Counted from the stretch's first letter, positions 36,145 through 45,624 are shown. The stretch: DNA of 64,000 bases from an uncultured Flavobacterium sp. (GCF_946478785.1 NZ_CAMLDD010000020.1:38216-102215), one strand, 5' to 3'. The notes: generated by a model not told the origin, from the sequence alone. Numbers and translations are program-made.

Positions 36145-36175
36145 ATTGCCAAATTATCTAATTAATCTATCTTTG
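36145..36175 (+). promoter_or_regulatory. Bacteroidota promoter of the ABC-F gene
   Basis: ATTG at 36145-36148 and TATCTTTG at 36168-36175 are 19 nt apart; the start codon follows 60 nt later. Confidence 0.7.
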
Positions 36176-36235
36176 CGCAATGAAAAAAGGTTGTCAGATA
36201 AACGATTAACCGATTAAACAAATTCACAATAAGTA

Positions 36236-37870
36236 ATGATTACAGTTAACGATATTTCAGTTCATTTTGGTGGGACTACATTATTTAGCGATGTTTCTTT
36301 TGCTATCAATGAAAATGATAAAATTGCCCTAATGGGTAAAAATGGTGCGGGAAAATCGACACTTTTAAAAATAATTGCAGGTCAGAGCAAACCTTCTACG
36401 GGAAGTATTTCGACTCCAAAAGATGCTGTTGTTGCTTATTTGCCTCAGCATTTATTGACTAAAGACGGTTCGACTGTAATGGAAGAAGCTTCAAAAGCTT
36501 TTGGTGAAGTTTTTAAAATGAAAGCCGAAATTGATGAAATCAACGAACAATTAACCGTACGTACAGATTATGAAAGTGATGCTTACATGAAACTGATCGA
36601 AAGGGTTTCTGACTTAAGCGAGAAATATTATGCGATTGAAGAAGTAAATTACGAAGCTGAAGTTGAGAAAATTTTAGTTGGTTTAGGGTTTGAGCGTGAA
36701 GATTTTACGCGTCAGACATCTGAGTTTTCAGGAGGATGGAGAATGCGTATTGAATTGGCTAAGATTCTTTTGCAAAAACCAGATTTAATTTTGCTGGATG
36801 AGCCAACCAACCACATGGATATTGAAAGTATTCAGTGGTTAGAAGAGTTTTTGATTAATCAGGCAAAAGCAGTTGTGGTAATTTCCCATGACAGAGCTTT
36901 TGTAGATAATATTACAAACCGTACTATTGAAGTTACAATGGGAAGAATATACGATTATAAGGCTAAATATTCTCATTATTTAGAATTACGCAAAGATCGT
37001 CGTGTACACCAGCAAAAAGCATATGACGAGCAGCAAAAAATGATTGCTGACAATAGGGCTTTCATTGATCGTTTTAAAGGAACATTTTCTAAAACAGATG
37101 CCGTTCAGTCACGTGTTAAGATGCTTGAAAAACTGGTTATCGTTCAGGTTGATGAAGTGGATAACTCCGCATTAAAATTAAAATTTCCTCCGGCAGCGCG
37201 TTCAGGACAATATCCTGTGGTGGTGAAAGATCTTTCCAAATCTTATGGAGATCATGTAGTTTTTAAAGATGCTAATATTGTGATTGAGAGAGGTCAAAAA
37301 GTAGCTTTTGTTGGGAAGAATGGGGAAGGAAAATCGACAATGATTAAAGCAATCATGAAGGAGATTGGAATTGATGAAGGAAGTGTTGAGATCGGTCATA
37401 ATTCACAAATTGGATATTTTGCCCAAAATCAGGCTTCTTTGTTAGATGAAAATGCTACTATTTTCGAAACAATTGATGCAATTGCGGTTGGGGACATTCG
37501 TACGCAGATTAAAAATATTCTGGGGGCATTTATGTTTCAGGGAGATGATATTACTAAAAAAGTAAAAGTGCTTTCTGGTGGGGAAAAAACACGTTTGGCA
37601 ATGATCAAATTACTGTTGGAGCCTGTAAATTTATTGATTCTTGATGAGCCTTCGAATCACTTGGATATGAAAACCAAAGACATTATTAAAGATGCTTTGC
37701 GTGATTTTGATGGGACATTAATTCTGGTTTCTCACGACCGTGATTTCCTTGACGGATTAGCTACAAAGGTTTTTGAGTTTGGAAATAAACGTGTAAAAGA
37801 ACACTTTGAAGATGTTGCTGGTTTCTTAGCACATAAAAAGATGGATTCTATGAGAGAAATCGAAAAGTAA
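36236..37870 (+). CDS. ABC-F family ATPase
   Basis: A 544-residue ABC-F protein: two ATPase domains and no membrane part, acting on the ribosome (translation factor or antibiotic protection class). The first domain has Walker A GKNGAGKST, signature FSGGWRMR and Walker B LILLDEPTNHMD. The linker (about 230-310, AYDEQQKMIADNRAFIDRF) is the P-site tRNA interaction motif region. The second domain has GKNGEGKST, LSGGEKTR and LLILDEPSNHLD. The length and short linker resemble the housekeeping YbiT/EttA-like type rather than the long resistance type. It is transcribed alone. Confidence 0.94.
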   Translation: MITVNDISVHFGGTTLFSDVSFAINENDKIALMGKNGAGKSTLLKIIAGQSKPSTGSISTPKDAVVAYLPQHLLTKDGSTVMEEASKAFGEVFKMKAEIDEINEQLTVRTDYESDAYMKLIERVSDLSEKYYAIEEVNYEAEVEKILVGLGFEREDFTRQTSEFSGGWRMRIELAKILLQKPDLILLDEPTNHMDIESIQWLEEFLINQAKAVVVISHDRAFVDNITNRTIEVTMGRIYDYKAKYSHYLELRKDRRVHQQKAYDEQQKMIADNRAFIDRFKGTFSKTDAVQSRVKMLEKLVIVQVDEVDNSALKLKFPPAARSGQYPVVVKDLSKSYGDHVVFKDANIVIERGQKVAFVGKNGEGKSTMIKAIMKEIGIDEGSVEIGHNSQIGYFAQNQASLLDENATIFETIDAIAVGDIRTQIKNILGAFMFQGDDITKKVKVLSGGEKTRLAMIKLLLEPVNLLILDEPSNHLDMKTKDIIKDALRDFDGTLILVSHDRDFLDGLATKVFEFGNKRVKEHFEDVAGFLAHKKMDSMREIEK

Positions 37871-37898
37871 AATTGCATTAACTTTTCTCTTTGCATAA

Positions 37899-37936
37899 AA
37901 AATGCCCCAAATAGTGTATCACTTTTGGGGCATTTT
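37899..37936. terminator. bidirectional terminator between convergent genes
   Basis: AAAATGCCCCAAA (37899-37911) is perfectly complementary to TTTGGGGCATTTT (37924-37936). It lies between the ABC-F gene and the S41 protease gene that point toward each other, with A's on one side and T's on the other. Confidence 0.88.
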
Positions 37937-37961
37937 CATTAGTACATTTCTTTAGCCTTTT

Positions 37962-39458
37962 TTAAAACTCTTTAGAACTACTTTCTATATACATTTCTTT
38001 TCCAAAACGGCGCATTGATTTTGAATCAGTAAAATAAGGCAGAACTAATCCTTTCTCAATTTGCAGTTTTTTTGCCGTAGTTCCTGTAATTTTAGAAAGA
38101 GCAAGGTTAAGTAAAGGCTCAGATGCATCACCCAAAACACCATAAGTGCTTACATATTCGTCTTGTGCATAAGTTGGATTTAATCCATTTGTGTAATCCC
38201 CAAAATTTTGAGCATTTGCGATTTTGAAAGTCAGAGGCTGCATGGCATATTTATGAGTTGGATTAACTTGCGATTTTGAAAATAATGAAGGAGAATCATA
38301 AATCGTATTAGAGCCAACATTTTTGCCTAAAGTTGTTTCCCCAATTTGAATTACATTAATATATGGTTTTAAACCATTAATAACCAATTCACTAGCCGAA
38401 GCTGTGTTTTCAGTAGTTATAATATAGACTGTATTTAAATTCAAACTATTCAGTGCAGCTCCGCTATTTGTTTTGTTGGTAAATCTTTCATTTAATGATT
38501 CTAATTCATCGCTGGTTATACCTGTCATTTGTTTGGTATTATATTGTCTTTTAGAAAATACCTGACCATCGAATTGTCCTGTTATCATACTTGCCAATAG
38601 TGTTGAAGAACGAACTGAGCCTCCGCCATTGTATCTTAAATCTAATACTAAATCTGTAACGCCTTCTGATTTTAATTGAGCAAATGACTGATTCAGGGAA
38701 TCATCATATTCATTGTAAAAACCATTATACATTAAATAGCCTATTTTATGATTTCCTGAAGTTATGGTTTTAGTAATTAAGATTGGATTTTCTTCTAAAA
38801 TGGTTTTAGTTAGAGATACCGATTTACCATTTGCAACAAAAGTGTTGTCTTTAAAACTAGCCAAATTTAAAGTATAACTATCTGAATCCAGTAACAATTT
38901 TTGATAATTTGAAACTGTAAGCTGTGTACCATTAACTTTAGTAAACAAATCGCCACGTTTGATATCCTTCTTTGAAGCATCTGAATTAGGAATTATATAG
39001 CGAATGTAACCAACCAAATTGTCTGATCCTTCTTCTTGTCTGCTTAGCCTAAAATCAATACCGCTGTTTTTTGTAATACCATTTAATTCCTGTTCTAAAA
39101 CAGTATAATCGTCTACAATCCAGCTAAAACGATCGATAGCGCCTCCATTTGGATACTTACTTGCCGGCTTGTTTAATAAATCCTCAAATAAATCTTCTGG
39201 TTTTGAATACCCTTCTAAAAAGGAATCTAAATCATTCGGACCTGCAAAACGGTTGTCATCTAAATTAGGAACATCGGATTGCCATAAGTAGACCTCATTT
39301 AATCCCTTCCAGATGAAATTTTTTATTTCTAAATCTTTTAAAGTGTTGTGCGTCTCCGTGTCAACATCATCATTGTCATTACAAGATTGCAGACTAAATG
39401 CAATTAAAAGAAAGTAAACTAGACTTCTAAATATATTTTTCATAGATAAACGTTTCAA
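37962..39458 (-). CDS. S41 family C-terminal processing-type peptidase, lipoprotein
   Basis: A 498-residue secreted serine protease of family S41. The signal peptide carries a lipobox (SLQSCNDNDD); the start is ATG 39458 or, five codons later, 39443 (MKNIFRSLVY). A degenerate PDZ domain (about 135-215, VGYIRYIIPNSDASKKDIKRG) precedes the catalytic domain. The nucleophile Ser is in ENTASASELVINGL and the base Lys is expected in GETTLGKNVGSN. These lipoproteins lie in the periplasm or on the cell surface. It is a single gene, convergent with ABC-F and divergent from an ECF sigma operon. Confidence 0.92.
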   Translation of the reverse strand: MKRLSMKNIFRSLVYFLLIAFSLQSCNDNDDVDTETHNTLKDLEIKNFIWKGLNEVYLWQSDVPNLDDNRFAGPNDLDSFLEGYSKPEDLFEDLLNKPASKYPNGGAIDRFSWIVDDYTVLEQELNGITKNSGIDFRLSRQEEGSDNLVGYIRYIIPNSDASKKDIKRGDLFTKVNGTQLTVSNYQKLLLDSDSYTLNLASFKDNTFVANGKSVSLTKTILEENPILITKTITSGNHKIGYLMYNGFYNEYDDSLNQSFAQLKSEGVTDLVLDLRYNGGGSVRSSTLLASMITGQFDGQVFSKRQYNTKQMTGITSDELESLNERFTNKTNSGAALNSLNLNTVYIITTENTASASELVINGLKPYINVIQIGETTLGKNVGSNTIYDSPSLFSKSQVNPTHKYAMQPLTFKIANAQNFGDYTNGLNPTYAQDEYVSTYGVLGDASEPLLNLALSKITGTTAKKLQIEKGLVLPYFTDSKSMRRFGKEMYIESSSKEF

Positions 39459-39689
39459 TATAGTATAAACGTAAAAGTAGTATCTTTAGTTTTAAGTATA
39501 ATAAAAAAGCAGTTTTTTTTTACAATATTTTTTTCAATTTTCTTGTAACAAAAATAATACTGTCTCGTCTTGACTATATAACTAACCACCACCTTTGATT
39601 ATAAAAAGAATGTAGCCCTAAATTGGTCACAAAATAGTAACAGGATATGTGAATTATGTATGGCTGATCAAATCAATAAATAACCAGAT

Positions 39690-40199
39690 ATGAACCAAGT
39701 TGTATTTATAGAATTAATAAATCCTTTTAAAGACAAAGTTTTTCGTCTGGCAAAAAGATTATTGACAAGTACTGAAGAGGCTGAAGATGCAACTCAGGAA
39801 GTAATGGTGAAGTTATGGAACAAAAAAGACAATTTAGATGGCTATAATAATATCGAAGCTGTGGCGATGACAATGACAAAAAATTATTGTCTGGACCAAT
39901 TAAAATCTAAAAGGGCAGGTAATCTGAAAATTGTACATAATAATTTTACTGATCGGGAGCCTCAATTAGATAAAAAACTTGAAGATGCAGATAGTTTAGA
40001 ATGGGTTGAAAAAATAATAAACGAGCTGCCTGAACAGCTTCAAATACTAATTCAGCTACGCGATGTTGAACAATATGAATTTGATGAAATTGCGAAAATT
40101 GTCAACATGAATGAAACGGCTATTAGAGTGGCACTTTCGAGAGCGAGAAAAAAAATAAGAGAATCAATGGTTAATACACACAGTTATGGAATTAAATAA
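39690..40199 (+). CDS. ECF-type RNA polymerase sigma factor
   Basis: A 169-residue group 4 sigma factor. Region 2 (about 10-75) has LAKRLLTSTEEAEDATQEVM, the -10 recognition helix segment; region 4 (about 110-160) has LPEQLQILIQLRDVEQYEFDE and the helix-turn-helix MNETAIRVALSRARKKIRES. There is no extra domain. The next gene overlaps it by 14 nt and encodes a short membrane protein in the anti-sigma position, followed by two DUF4252 proteins, so the four form one operon probably controlled by this factor. Confidence 0.94.
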   Translation: MNQVVFIELINPFKDKVFRLAKRLLTSTEEAEDATQEVMVKLWNKKDNLDGYNNIEAVAMTMTKNYCLDQLKSKRAGNLKIVHNNFTDREPQLDKKLEDADSLEWVEKIINELPEQLQILIQLRDVEQYEFDEIAKIVNMNETAIRVALSRARKKIRESMVNTHSYGIK

Positions 40200-40641
40200 A
40201 ATAGAAAATATATTAGAAAAATACTTTCAGGGAGAAACTAATATTGCTGAGGAAAACGAATTAAAAGAATACTTTTCTTCACCAAATGTTGCGCAGCATA
40301 TAAAGCAATATCAGCCAATCTTTGGTTATTTCTCTCAGGTAAAAGAACAAAAAACGACGCATGAAATACCACTACAAACTAAGAAACGAAATGTAGCGTG
40401 GTTATCAATTGCTGCTTCTGTTGTTGTTTTACTGGGAATTGGGACCTATTTATATACGAGCGAAAACACAACTTCGGTTGTATCGCAATCAGAATTAGGG
40501 ACCTATGATGATCCTGAAGAAGCTTTGGCTGCAACGCAAAAAGCTTTGGCTTTATTATCAAACAAAGTTAATGTAGGTATCGAAAGTGTACAATACATTA
40601 AAGAATACGAGCAATCAAAAAATAAAATTTTTAAACAATAA
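40186..40641 (+). CDS. single-pass membrane protein in anti-sigma position
   Basis: A 151-residue protein with a cytoplasmic N-terminal part (KIENILEKYFQGETNIAEEN, a zinc-less anti-sigma-like helical start), one membrane helix at about 72-90 (VAWLSIAASVVVLLGIGTYL) and a periplasmic C-terminal helix. The start overlaps the sigma gene by 14 nt, so synthesis is coupled. The topology and position fit an anti-sigma factor that holds the ECF factor until a signal arrives, but the family match is by context. Confidence 0.75.
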   Translation: MELNKIENILEKYFQGETNIAEENELKEYFSSPNVAQHIKQYQPIFGYFSQVKEQKTTHEIPLQTKKRNVAWLSIAASVVVLLGIGTYLYTSENTTSVVSQSELGTYDDPEEALAATQKALALLSNKVNVGIESVQYIKEYEQSKNKIFKQ

Positions 40642-40656
40642 TTAAATAACATACAT

Positions 40657-41232
40657 ATGAAATCAACGATTCACGAATACAAAAAAAATAATAAAAAAAG
40701 TATGAGTAAAAATTTCATCATAACAATGGTTTTAGCCTTTTTTACTCATGCTTTTTATGCCCAAAATGCATTTGACAAATTTGATGGTCAGGATGACGTA
40801 ACATCAGTAATTGTAAACAAAAAAATGTTTGACATAATGAGTAAAGTTAAAGTTGATGCTTCTGATAAAGAAACGCAGCAATACATGCATCTTATTAAAA
40901 AATTGGACAACTTAAAAGTGTTTACCACTAAAAACACAAAAATTGAAGCTGATATGAAACTTACTGCAGATAAATACATTAAAACTGCAAATCTTGAAGA
41001 GCTGATGCGTATCAATGACAGCGGAAGAAATGTGAAAATATACGTTAAGTCTGGTACCACCGATACTAAAATAAAAGAATTATTTATGTTTATTGATGGG
41101 GCAAAAAATGAAGATACTGTTTTGTTGTCTTTAACTGGGAACTTTGATTTAAACGAAATTGCTGTCCTTACAGATAAAATGAAATTACCGGGTGGTACAG
41201 ATTTAAAAAAAGCCTCTAAAGGCAATAAGTAA
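40657..41232 (+). CDS. DUF4252 domain-containing secreted protein
   Basis: A DUF4252 protein. The first ATG is at 40657, but the Met at codon 16 (40702, MSKNFIITMVLAFFTHAFYAQ) gives a clean signal peptide and is the likelier start. The mature part (about 145 residues) has the family pattern, with DDVTSVIVNKKMFDIMSKV and a C-terminal TGNFDLNEIAVLTDKMKL. The family, restricted to Bacteroidota, has no known activity and is nearly always encoded with an ECF sigma factor. It follows the membrane protein by 15 nt and precedes a second DUF4252 gene by 1 nt. Confidence 0.85.
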   Translation: MKSTIHEYKKNNKKSMSKNFIITMVLAFFTHAFYAQNAFDKFDGQDDVTSVIVNKKMFDIMSKVKVDASDKETQQYMHLIKKLDNLKVFTTKNTKIEADMKLTADKYIKTANLEELMRINDSGRNVKIYVKSGTTDTKIKELFMFIDGAKNEDTVLLSLTGNFDLNEIAVLTDKMKLPGGTDLKKASKGNK

Positions 41233-41233
41233 G

Positions 41234-41770
41234 ATGAAAGCTAATGTTTTTACCTCAGCCCTTTTAGTATTGCTAACTTTAATAAGTTGTAATTCTGAGC
41301 CTTCACTGCAAAAGTATTTTGTAGAAAATACAGAAAATAAGGATTTTATTGCACTTGATGTTTCGGCCAATATTTTAAATGTTGACAAGGCAAAATTATC
41401 TACAGAACAAGCAGAAGCTTTAAATTCGTTTGATAAAATGAATATTCTGGCCTTCAAAGCAAATGATAAAAATCAGGCACAATTTGAAACAGAGAGGGCT
41501 AAAGTAAAAGCGATCTTAAAAAATCCTAAATATCAGGAATTAATGAAGGTTGGTTCCGGAAAAGATGGCGCCTCTGTAAGTTTTGTTGGTACTGATGAGA
41601 ACATCGAAGAATTTGTGATTTTTGCCAATAGAAAAGAAAATGGTTTTGCCGTAGTTCGTGTTTTAGGAAAAAATATGAATCCAAATAACATTATAACTTT
41701 AATGTCGGTTTTGAAAGAATCAAAAATCGATATGGAGCAATTAAAGCCTTTGCAGGAATTGATTAAATAA
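41234..41770 (+). CDS. DUF4252 domain-containing lipoprotein
   Basis: A 178-residue lipoprotein with lipobox TLISCNSEPS (Cys19). It is a diverged paralogue of the gene just upstream (aligned ends TGNFDLNEIAVLTDKMK and RVLGKNMNPNNIITLMSVLK), so the operon carries two versions, one soluble in the periplasm and one lipid-anchored. The gap between the genes is 1 nt. It is the last gene of the sigma operon; a weak hairpin with a T-run follows. No enzymatic motif is visible. Confidence 0.85.
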   Translation: MKANVFTSALLVLLTLISCNSEPSLQKYFVENTENKDFIALDVSANILNVDKAKLSTEQAEALNSFDKMNILAFKANDKNQAQFETERAKVKAILKNPKYQELMKVGSGKDGASVSFVGTDENIEEFVIFANRKENGFAVVRVLGKNMNPNNIITLMSVLKESKIDMEQLKPLQELIK

Positions 41771-41792
41771 TATTCACCTTAATTTTTAAGTA

Positions 41793-41822
41793 ACTAAAAA
41801 GGCTCTTTTATGGAGCTTTTTT
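41793..41822 (+). terminator. terminator of the ECF sigma operon
   Basis: AAAAAGGCTC, a 6-7 nt loop and GAGCTTTTTT form a short stem followed by T's, 23 nt after the last stop of the operon. Confidence 0.65.
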
Positions 41823-41894
41823 AGTTTAACTATTTGAAGGATTATACTGTATAAGATTCGTTTCGTTTTTATTTTAATGTAAACTGAATTTAAT

Positions 41895-41902
41895 TATATT
41901 TG
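41895..41902 (+). promoter_or_regulatory. -7 element TATATTTG
   Basis: TATATTTG fits TAnnTTTG and lies 31 nt before the YiaA/B-like start at 41934. A -33 box is not clear. Confidence 0.5.
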
Positions 41903-41933
41903 TTGTCTAACCAAAAAAAGATTACAAAATAAC

Positions 41934-42329
41934 ATGGTACAAAAAACATCAAATGCCTTTATAGCGGCATCATGGGTAGCTCTTGGAGCAGGGACAATCG
42001 GATTTATAGTAGGACTTACAAGAGCTGAAATGCTTTTAAATGAAAAAGGGTATTATTTTACCGTTCTGATGTTTGGGTTATTTGCAGTGGTTTCGCTTCA
42101 AAAAAGCGTTAGGGACCGACTTGAAAATCTTCCTGTAACAGACATGTATTACGGTATTTGCTGGTTTGGAACGCTTTTATCAATTGTTTTACTGGTTGTT
42201 GGATTATGGAATGCTACTATTTTGCCAAGCGAAAAAGGTTTCTATGCTTTTGCCTTTTTATTAGCGTTGTTTGGTGCTATTTCTGTGCAAAAAAACACAA
42301 GGGATAATATGTCATTTAATCAAAATTAA
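41934..42329 (+). CDS. YiaA/YiaB-type inner-membrane protein
   Basis: A 131-residue membrane protein with four helices in two similar halves (SNAFIAASWVALGAGTIGFI and GYYFTVLMFGLFAVVSLQKS; then YYGICWFGTLLSIVLLVVGL and GFYAFAFLLALFGAISVQKN). Each half ends with a motif like QKSVRD or QKNTRD. This duplicated arrangement is the YiaA/B family, whose function is unknown. It is a single gene with its own -7 box and a strong terminator. Confidence 0.87.
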   Translation: MVQKTSNAFIAASWVALGAGTIGFIVGLTRAEMLLNEKGYYFTVLMFGLFAVVSLQKSVRDRLENLPVTDMYYGICWFGTLLSIVLLVVGLWNATILPSEKGFYAFAFLLALFGAISVQKNTRDNMSFNQN

Positions 42330-42345
42330 GAAAAATGCCTGAAAC

Positions 42346-42375
42346 AAAAAAAGCTCCAATTTGGAGCTTTTTTTT
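42346..42375. terminator. bidirectional terminator between convergent genes
   Basis: AAGCTCCAA (42351-42359) and TTGGAGCTT (42361-42369) pair around a single base, flanked by an A-run and a T-run. It separates the YiaA/B gene from carB. Confidence 0.85.
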
Positions 42376-42391
42376 ATATCTGAACTTGAGA

Positions 42392-45247
42392 TTATTTACT
42401 CAAATACATTTTTCTTCGTGAGTACAATTCGTAGAACTGATCATCTTTCAAATCATCAATAAACAAGATGCTTTCCCCTGTCGATTTCATTTCTGGTCCT
42501 AATGCTTTATTTACATTTTGGAATTTGCTGAAAGAGAAAACCGGCTGTTTGATAGCGTATCCTTTCAATTGTGGATTAAAATCGAAATCAGTTACTTTAT
42601 TGTGACCTAACATTACTTTTGTAGCGTAGTTTACATAAGGTTCTCCGTAAGCTTTTGCAATAAACGGTACCGTTCTGGAAGCTCTTGGATTTGCTTCGAT
42701 AATATAAACCGTATCATCTTTTATCGCAAACTGAATATTGATTAAACCTACCGTTTTTAAAGCTTTAGCGATTTTTACCGTATGGTCTTTGATTTGCTGC
42801 ATTACGAATTCACCTAAGTTAAAAGGGGGTAAAGTAGCATTACTGTCTCCGGAGTGGACTCCGCAAGGTTCGATATGTTCCATAATTCCGATGATGTAAA
42901 CATTTCCATCAGCATCACAAATCGCATCCGCTTCCGCTTCGATTGCCCCGGCCAAATAATGGTCTAGCAATAATTTATTTCCTGGAATCGATTTCAGTAA
43001 ATTGATAACATGCTCTTCTAATTCTTTTTTGTTGATTACAATTTTCATTCCCTGACCTCCTAATACATAAGAAGGACGAATCAATAACGGAAAATCAAGA
43101 GTGTCTGCAAGGGCAGAAGCTTCGTCAGCAGTTTCTGCAATTCCAAATTGTGGGAAAGGAATGTTCAATTCTCTCAATAAGTCAGAAAAACGCCCTCTGT
43201 CTTCGGCTAAATCAAGTGCATCAAAACTAGTTCCAATGATTTTTACGCCGTATTTAGATAATTTCTCAGCCAATTTTAAAGCTGTTTGTCCGCCTAACTG
43301 GACAATAACACCTTCTGGTTTTTCATGCTGAATAATGTCATAAATATGTTCCCAGAAAACAGGCTCGAAGTATAATTTATCCGCTGTATCAAAATCAGTA
43401 GAAACTGTTTCCGGATTACAGTTGATCATAATCGTTTCGTAACCACATTCTTTTGCAGCCAAAACTCCGTGTACACAAGAATAATCAAACTCAATTCCCT
43501 GTCCAATTCTGTTTGGTCCTGAACCAAGAACTATGATTTTCTTTTTATCTGTTACAATGCTTTCGTTATCTACATAACGCTCGCCGTTTGCTTTTTCGAT
43601 TTCAGCTTCGAAAGTGGAGTAATAATAAGGAGTTTGCGCTTTAAACTCAGCCGCACAAGTATCAACCAATTTAAATACACGGTTGATGTTTTGATCCATA
43701 CGCAAAGTGTGAACTTCGCTTTCCAGACAATTCATCATGTGAGCGATTTGTCTGTCTGCAAAACCTTTTTGTTTCGCTTCAAGTAAAAGCTCTTTCGGAA
43801 GATTTGAAATTTTATAGTTCGAAATTTCTTTTTCTAAAGTATAAAGTTCTTCATATTGTTTTAAGAACCACATATCGATTTTTGTAATTTCATGAATACG
43901 GCTCAACGGAATTCCCATTGCAATCGCATCATAAATTACAAACACACGATCCCAGCTTGCAAAAGTCAGTTTCTCGATAATTTGTTCGTAATTCGTATAT
44001 CCTTTTCCGTCAGCACCTAAACCGTTTCTTTTGATTTCTAATGATTGAGTCGCTTTGTGTAATGCTTCCTGGAAAGATCTTCCAATTCCCATCACTTCAC
44101 CAACAGATTTCATCTGAAGCCCTAAAGTTCTGTCAGCACCTTCGAATTTATCGAAGTTCCAACGTGGTATTTTCACAATTACATAATCCAAAGTCGGTTC
44201 AAAAAGCGCCGAAGTTGATTTTGTAATTTGGTTTTGCAATTCATCTAAGTTGTATCCTAAAGCCAGTTTAGAAGCAATTTTAGCAATTGGATATCCAGTT
44301 GCTTTTGATGCCAAAGCAGAAGAACGGGATACACGAGGATTAATCTCTATCGCTACGATATCTTCTTTATCGTCTGGGGAAACTGCAAATTGTACATTAC
44401 ATCCTCCCGCAAAATTTCCGATACTGCGCATCATCAAGATTGCATAGTCACGTAATTTTTGAAAAGTAGTGTCAGATAAAGTCATTGCAGGTGCAACTGT
44501 AATCGAATCTCCGGTATGAATTCCCATTGGGTCCATATTTTCGATCGAACAGATAATCACAACGTTATCGTTTTTATCCCTCAAAAGCTCCAATTCATAT
44601 TCTTTCCATCCTAATAAGGCTTTGTCAATCAATACTTCATGAATTGGTGACATTTCTAATCCATAGGTTAGTTTTTCGTCAAATTCTTCTTTACTGTGAA
44701 CAAAAGCTGCTCCGGTTCCTCCTAATGTAAAAGAAGGACGGATTACTAACGGGAACCCAAATTCCTGCGCAATTTCTTTTCCTTCAAGGAAAGAAGTAGC
44801 GGTTTTTGCAGGTGCAGTAGGCACATTTATTCTCGCCAAAAGCTGTTTAAATTGCTCTCTGTCTTCAGTAATATTGATAGCATTAACATCAACACCAATC
44901 ATTCGAACTCCAAAATCCTGCCAGATTCCCTTTTCATCTGCTTCCAGACACAAGTTTAAGGCTGTTTGCCCACCCATTGTAGGTAAAACAGCATCAATTT
45001 GTGGATGCTCCTTCAGAATTTCAATAATCGATTTTGTAGTTAATGGTTTCAAATAAATATGATCGGCCATAGTTGGGTCGGTCATGATTGTTGCTGGATT
45101 GGAGTTGATTAGGATAACTTCAATTCCTTCTTCACGGATAGAACGTGCAGATTGAGATCCTGCATAATCAAATTCACAAGCTTGACCAATAACGATAGGT
45201 CCAGAACCTATTATTAAAACTGATTTTATTGATGTGTCTTTAGGCAT
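42392..45247 (-). CDS. carB: carbamoyl-phosphate synthase large subunit lacking the allosteric domain
   Basis: CarB makes carbamoyl phosphate from bicarbonate, ammonia and two ATP for pyrimidine and arginine synthesis. The 951 residues have both ATP-grasp halves, each starting with an IGSGP motif (VLIIGSGPIVIGQACEFDYA; VLGSGPNRIGQGIEFDYS) and holding the metal site motif AIEINPRVSRSSALA or IIEANPRASRTVPF. The E. coli enzyme has 1073 residues; here the chain stops at about the end of the second synthetase half (STGESILFIDDLKDDQF), so the MGS-like domain that binds UMP and ornithine is missing. It is a single gene; carA is not nearby. Confidence 0.96.
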   Translation of the reverse strand: MPKDTSIKSVLIIGSGPIVIGQACEFDYAGSQSARSIREEGIEVILINSNPATIMTDPTMADHIYLKPLTTKSIIEILKEHPQIDAVLPTMGGQTALNLCLEADEKGIWQDFGVRMIGVDVNAINITEDREQFKQLLARINVPTAPAKTATSFLEGKEIAQEFGFPLVIRPSFTLGGTGAAFVHSKEEFDEKLTYGLEMSPIHEVLIDKALLGWKEYELELLRDKNDNVVIICSIENMDPMGIHTGDSITVAPAMTLSDTTFQKLRDYAILMMRSIGNFAGGCNVQFAVSPDDKEDIVAIEINPRVSRSSALASKATGYPIAKIASKLALGYNLDELQNQITKSTSALFEPTLDYVIVKIPRWNFDKFEGADRTLGLQMKSVGEVMGIGRSFQEALHKATQSLEIKRNGLGADGKGYTNYEQIIEKLTFASWDRVFVIYDAIAMGIPLSRIHEITKIDMWFLKQYEELYTLEKEISNYKISNLPKELLLEAKQKGFADRQIAHMMNCLESEVHTLRMDQNINRVFKLVDTCAAEFKAQTPYYYSTFEAEIEKANGERYVDNESIVTDKKKIIVLGSGPNRIGQGIEFDYSCVHGVLAAKECGYETIMINCNPETVSTDFDTADKLYFEPVFWEHIYDIIQHEKPEGVIVQLGGQTALKLAEKLSKYGVKIIGTSFDALDLAEDRGRFSDLLRELNIPFPQFGIAETADEASALADTLDFPLLIRPSYVLGGQGMKIVINKKELEEHVINLLKSIPGNKLLLDHYLAGAIEAEADAICDADGNVYIIGIMEHIEPCGVHSGDSNATLPPFNLGEFVMQQIKDHTVKIAKALKTVGLINIQFAIKDDTVYIIEANPRASRTVPFIAKAYGEPYVNYATKVMLGHNKVTDFDFNPQLKGYAIKQPVFSFSKFQNVNKALGPEMKSTGESILFIDDLKDDQFYELYSRRKMYLSK

Positions 45248-45338
45248 TTTATTTTTATTGTGTAGTTATATTTAATTTAAATTGGCAGTAGTTTGTTAAA
45301 AACCAGAATTTTAACTGCTTTTTTTACCGACAAGGTAT

Positions 45339-45371
45339 AAAAAAAGGCGATACTAAAAAAGTAATCGCCTT
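45339..45371 (-). terminator. intrinsic terminator of rpmH
   Basis: AAGGCGAT (45344-45351) and ATCGCCTT (45364-45371) with an extended stem toward the loop; the A-run at 45339-45345 becomes the U-tail on the minus strand. It is 20 nt beyond the rpmH stop. Confidence 0.85.
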
Positions 45372-45390
45372 ATGTATGTTTATACAAACA

Positions 45391-45552
45391 TTATTTTTTG
45401 TGTCTAGGTTCGCTAGAAACAGTCAATTTATGTCTTCCTTTAGCTCTTCTACGCGCTAGAACTTTTCTTCCATTCGCAGAAGCCATTCTGTCCATAAATC
45501 CGTGCTTATTTCTTCTTTTTCTTTTCGATGGTTGAAATGTTCTTTTGCTCAT
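45391..45552 (-). CDS. rpmH: 50S ribosomal protein L34
   Basis: A 53-residue L34 starting [19 protein letters not shown], followed by [20 protein letters not shown] and a short C-terminal tail [13 protein letters not shown]. The basic, Arg/Lys-rich composition and the FQPSxRKRxxxHGFxxRM pattern are decisive. Many L34 proteins stop near residue 45, so the tail is slightly longer, as in other Bacteroidota. It is transcribed alone from a consensus promoter at 45625-45655 and ends at its own terminator. It is not linked to rnpA or dnaA here. Confidence 0.97.
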
Positions 45553-45624
45553 TGCTTTGTATCTTTAAAATGGTGTCTATTTTCTTCTTTTAGTTTTTGA
45601 ATATCGTTATTCCAAAACCGAGTG

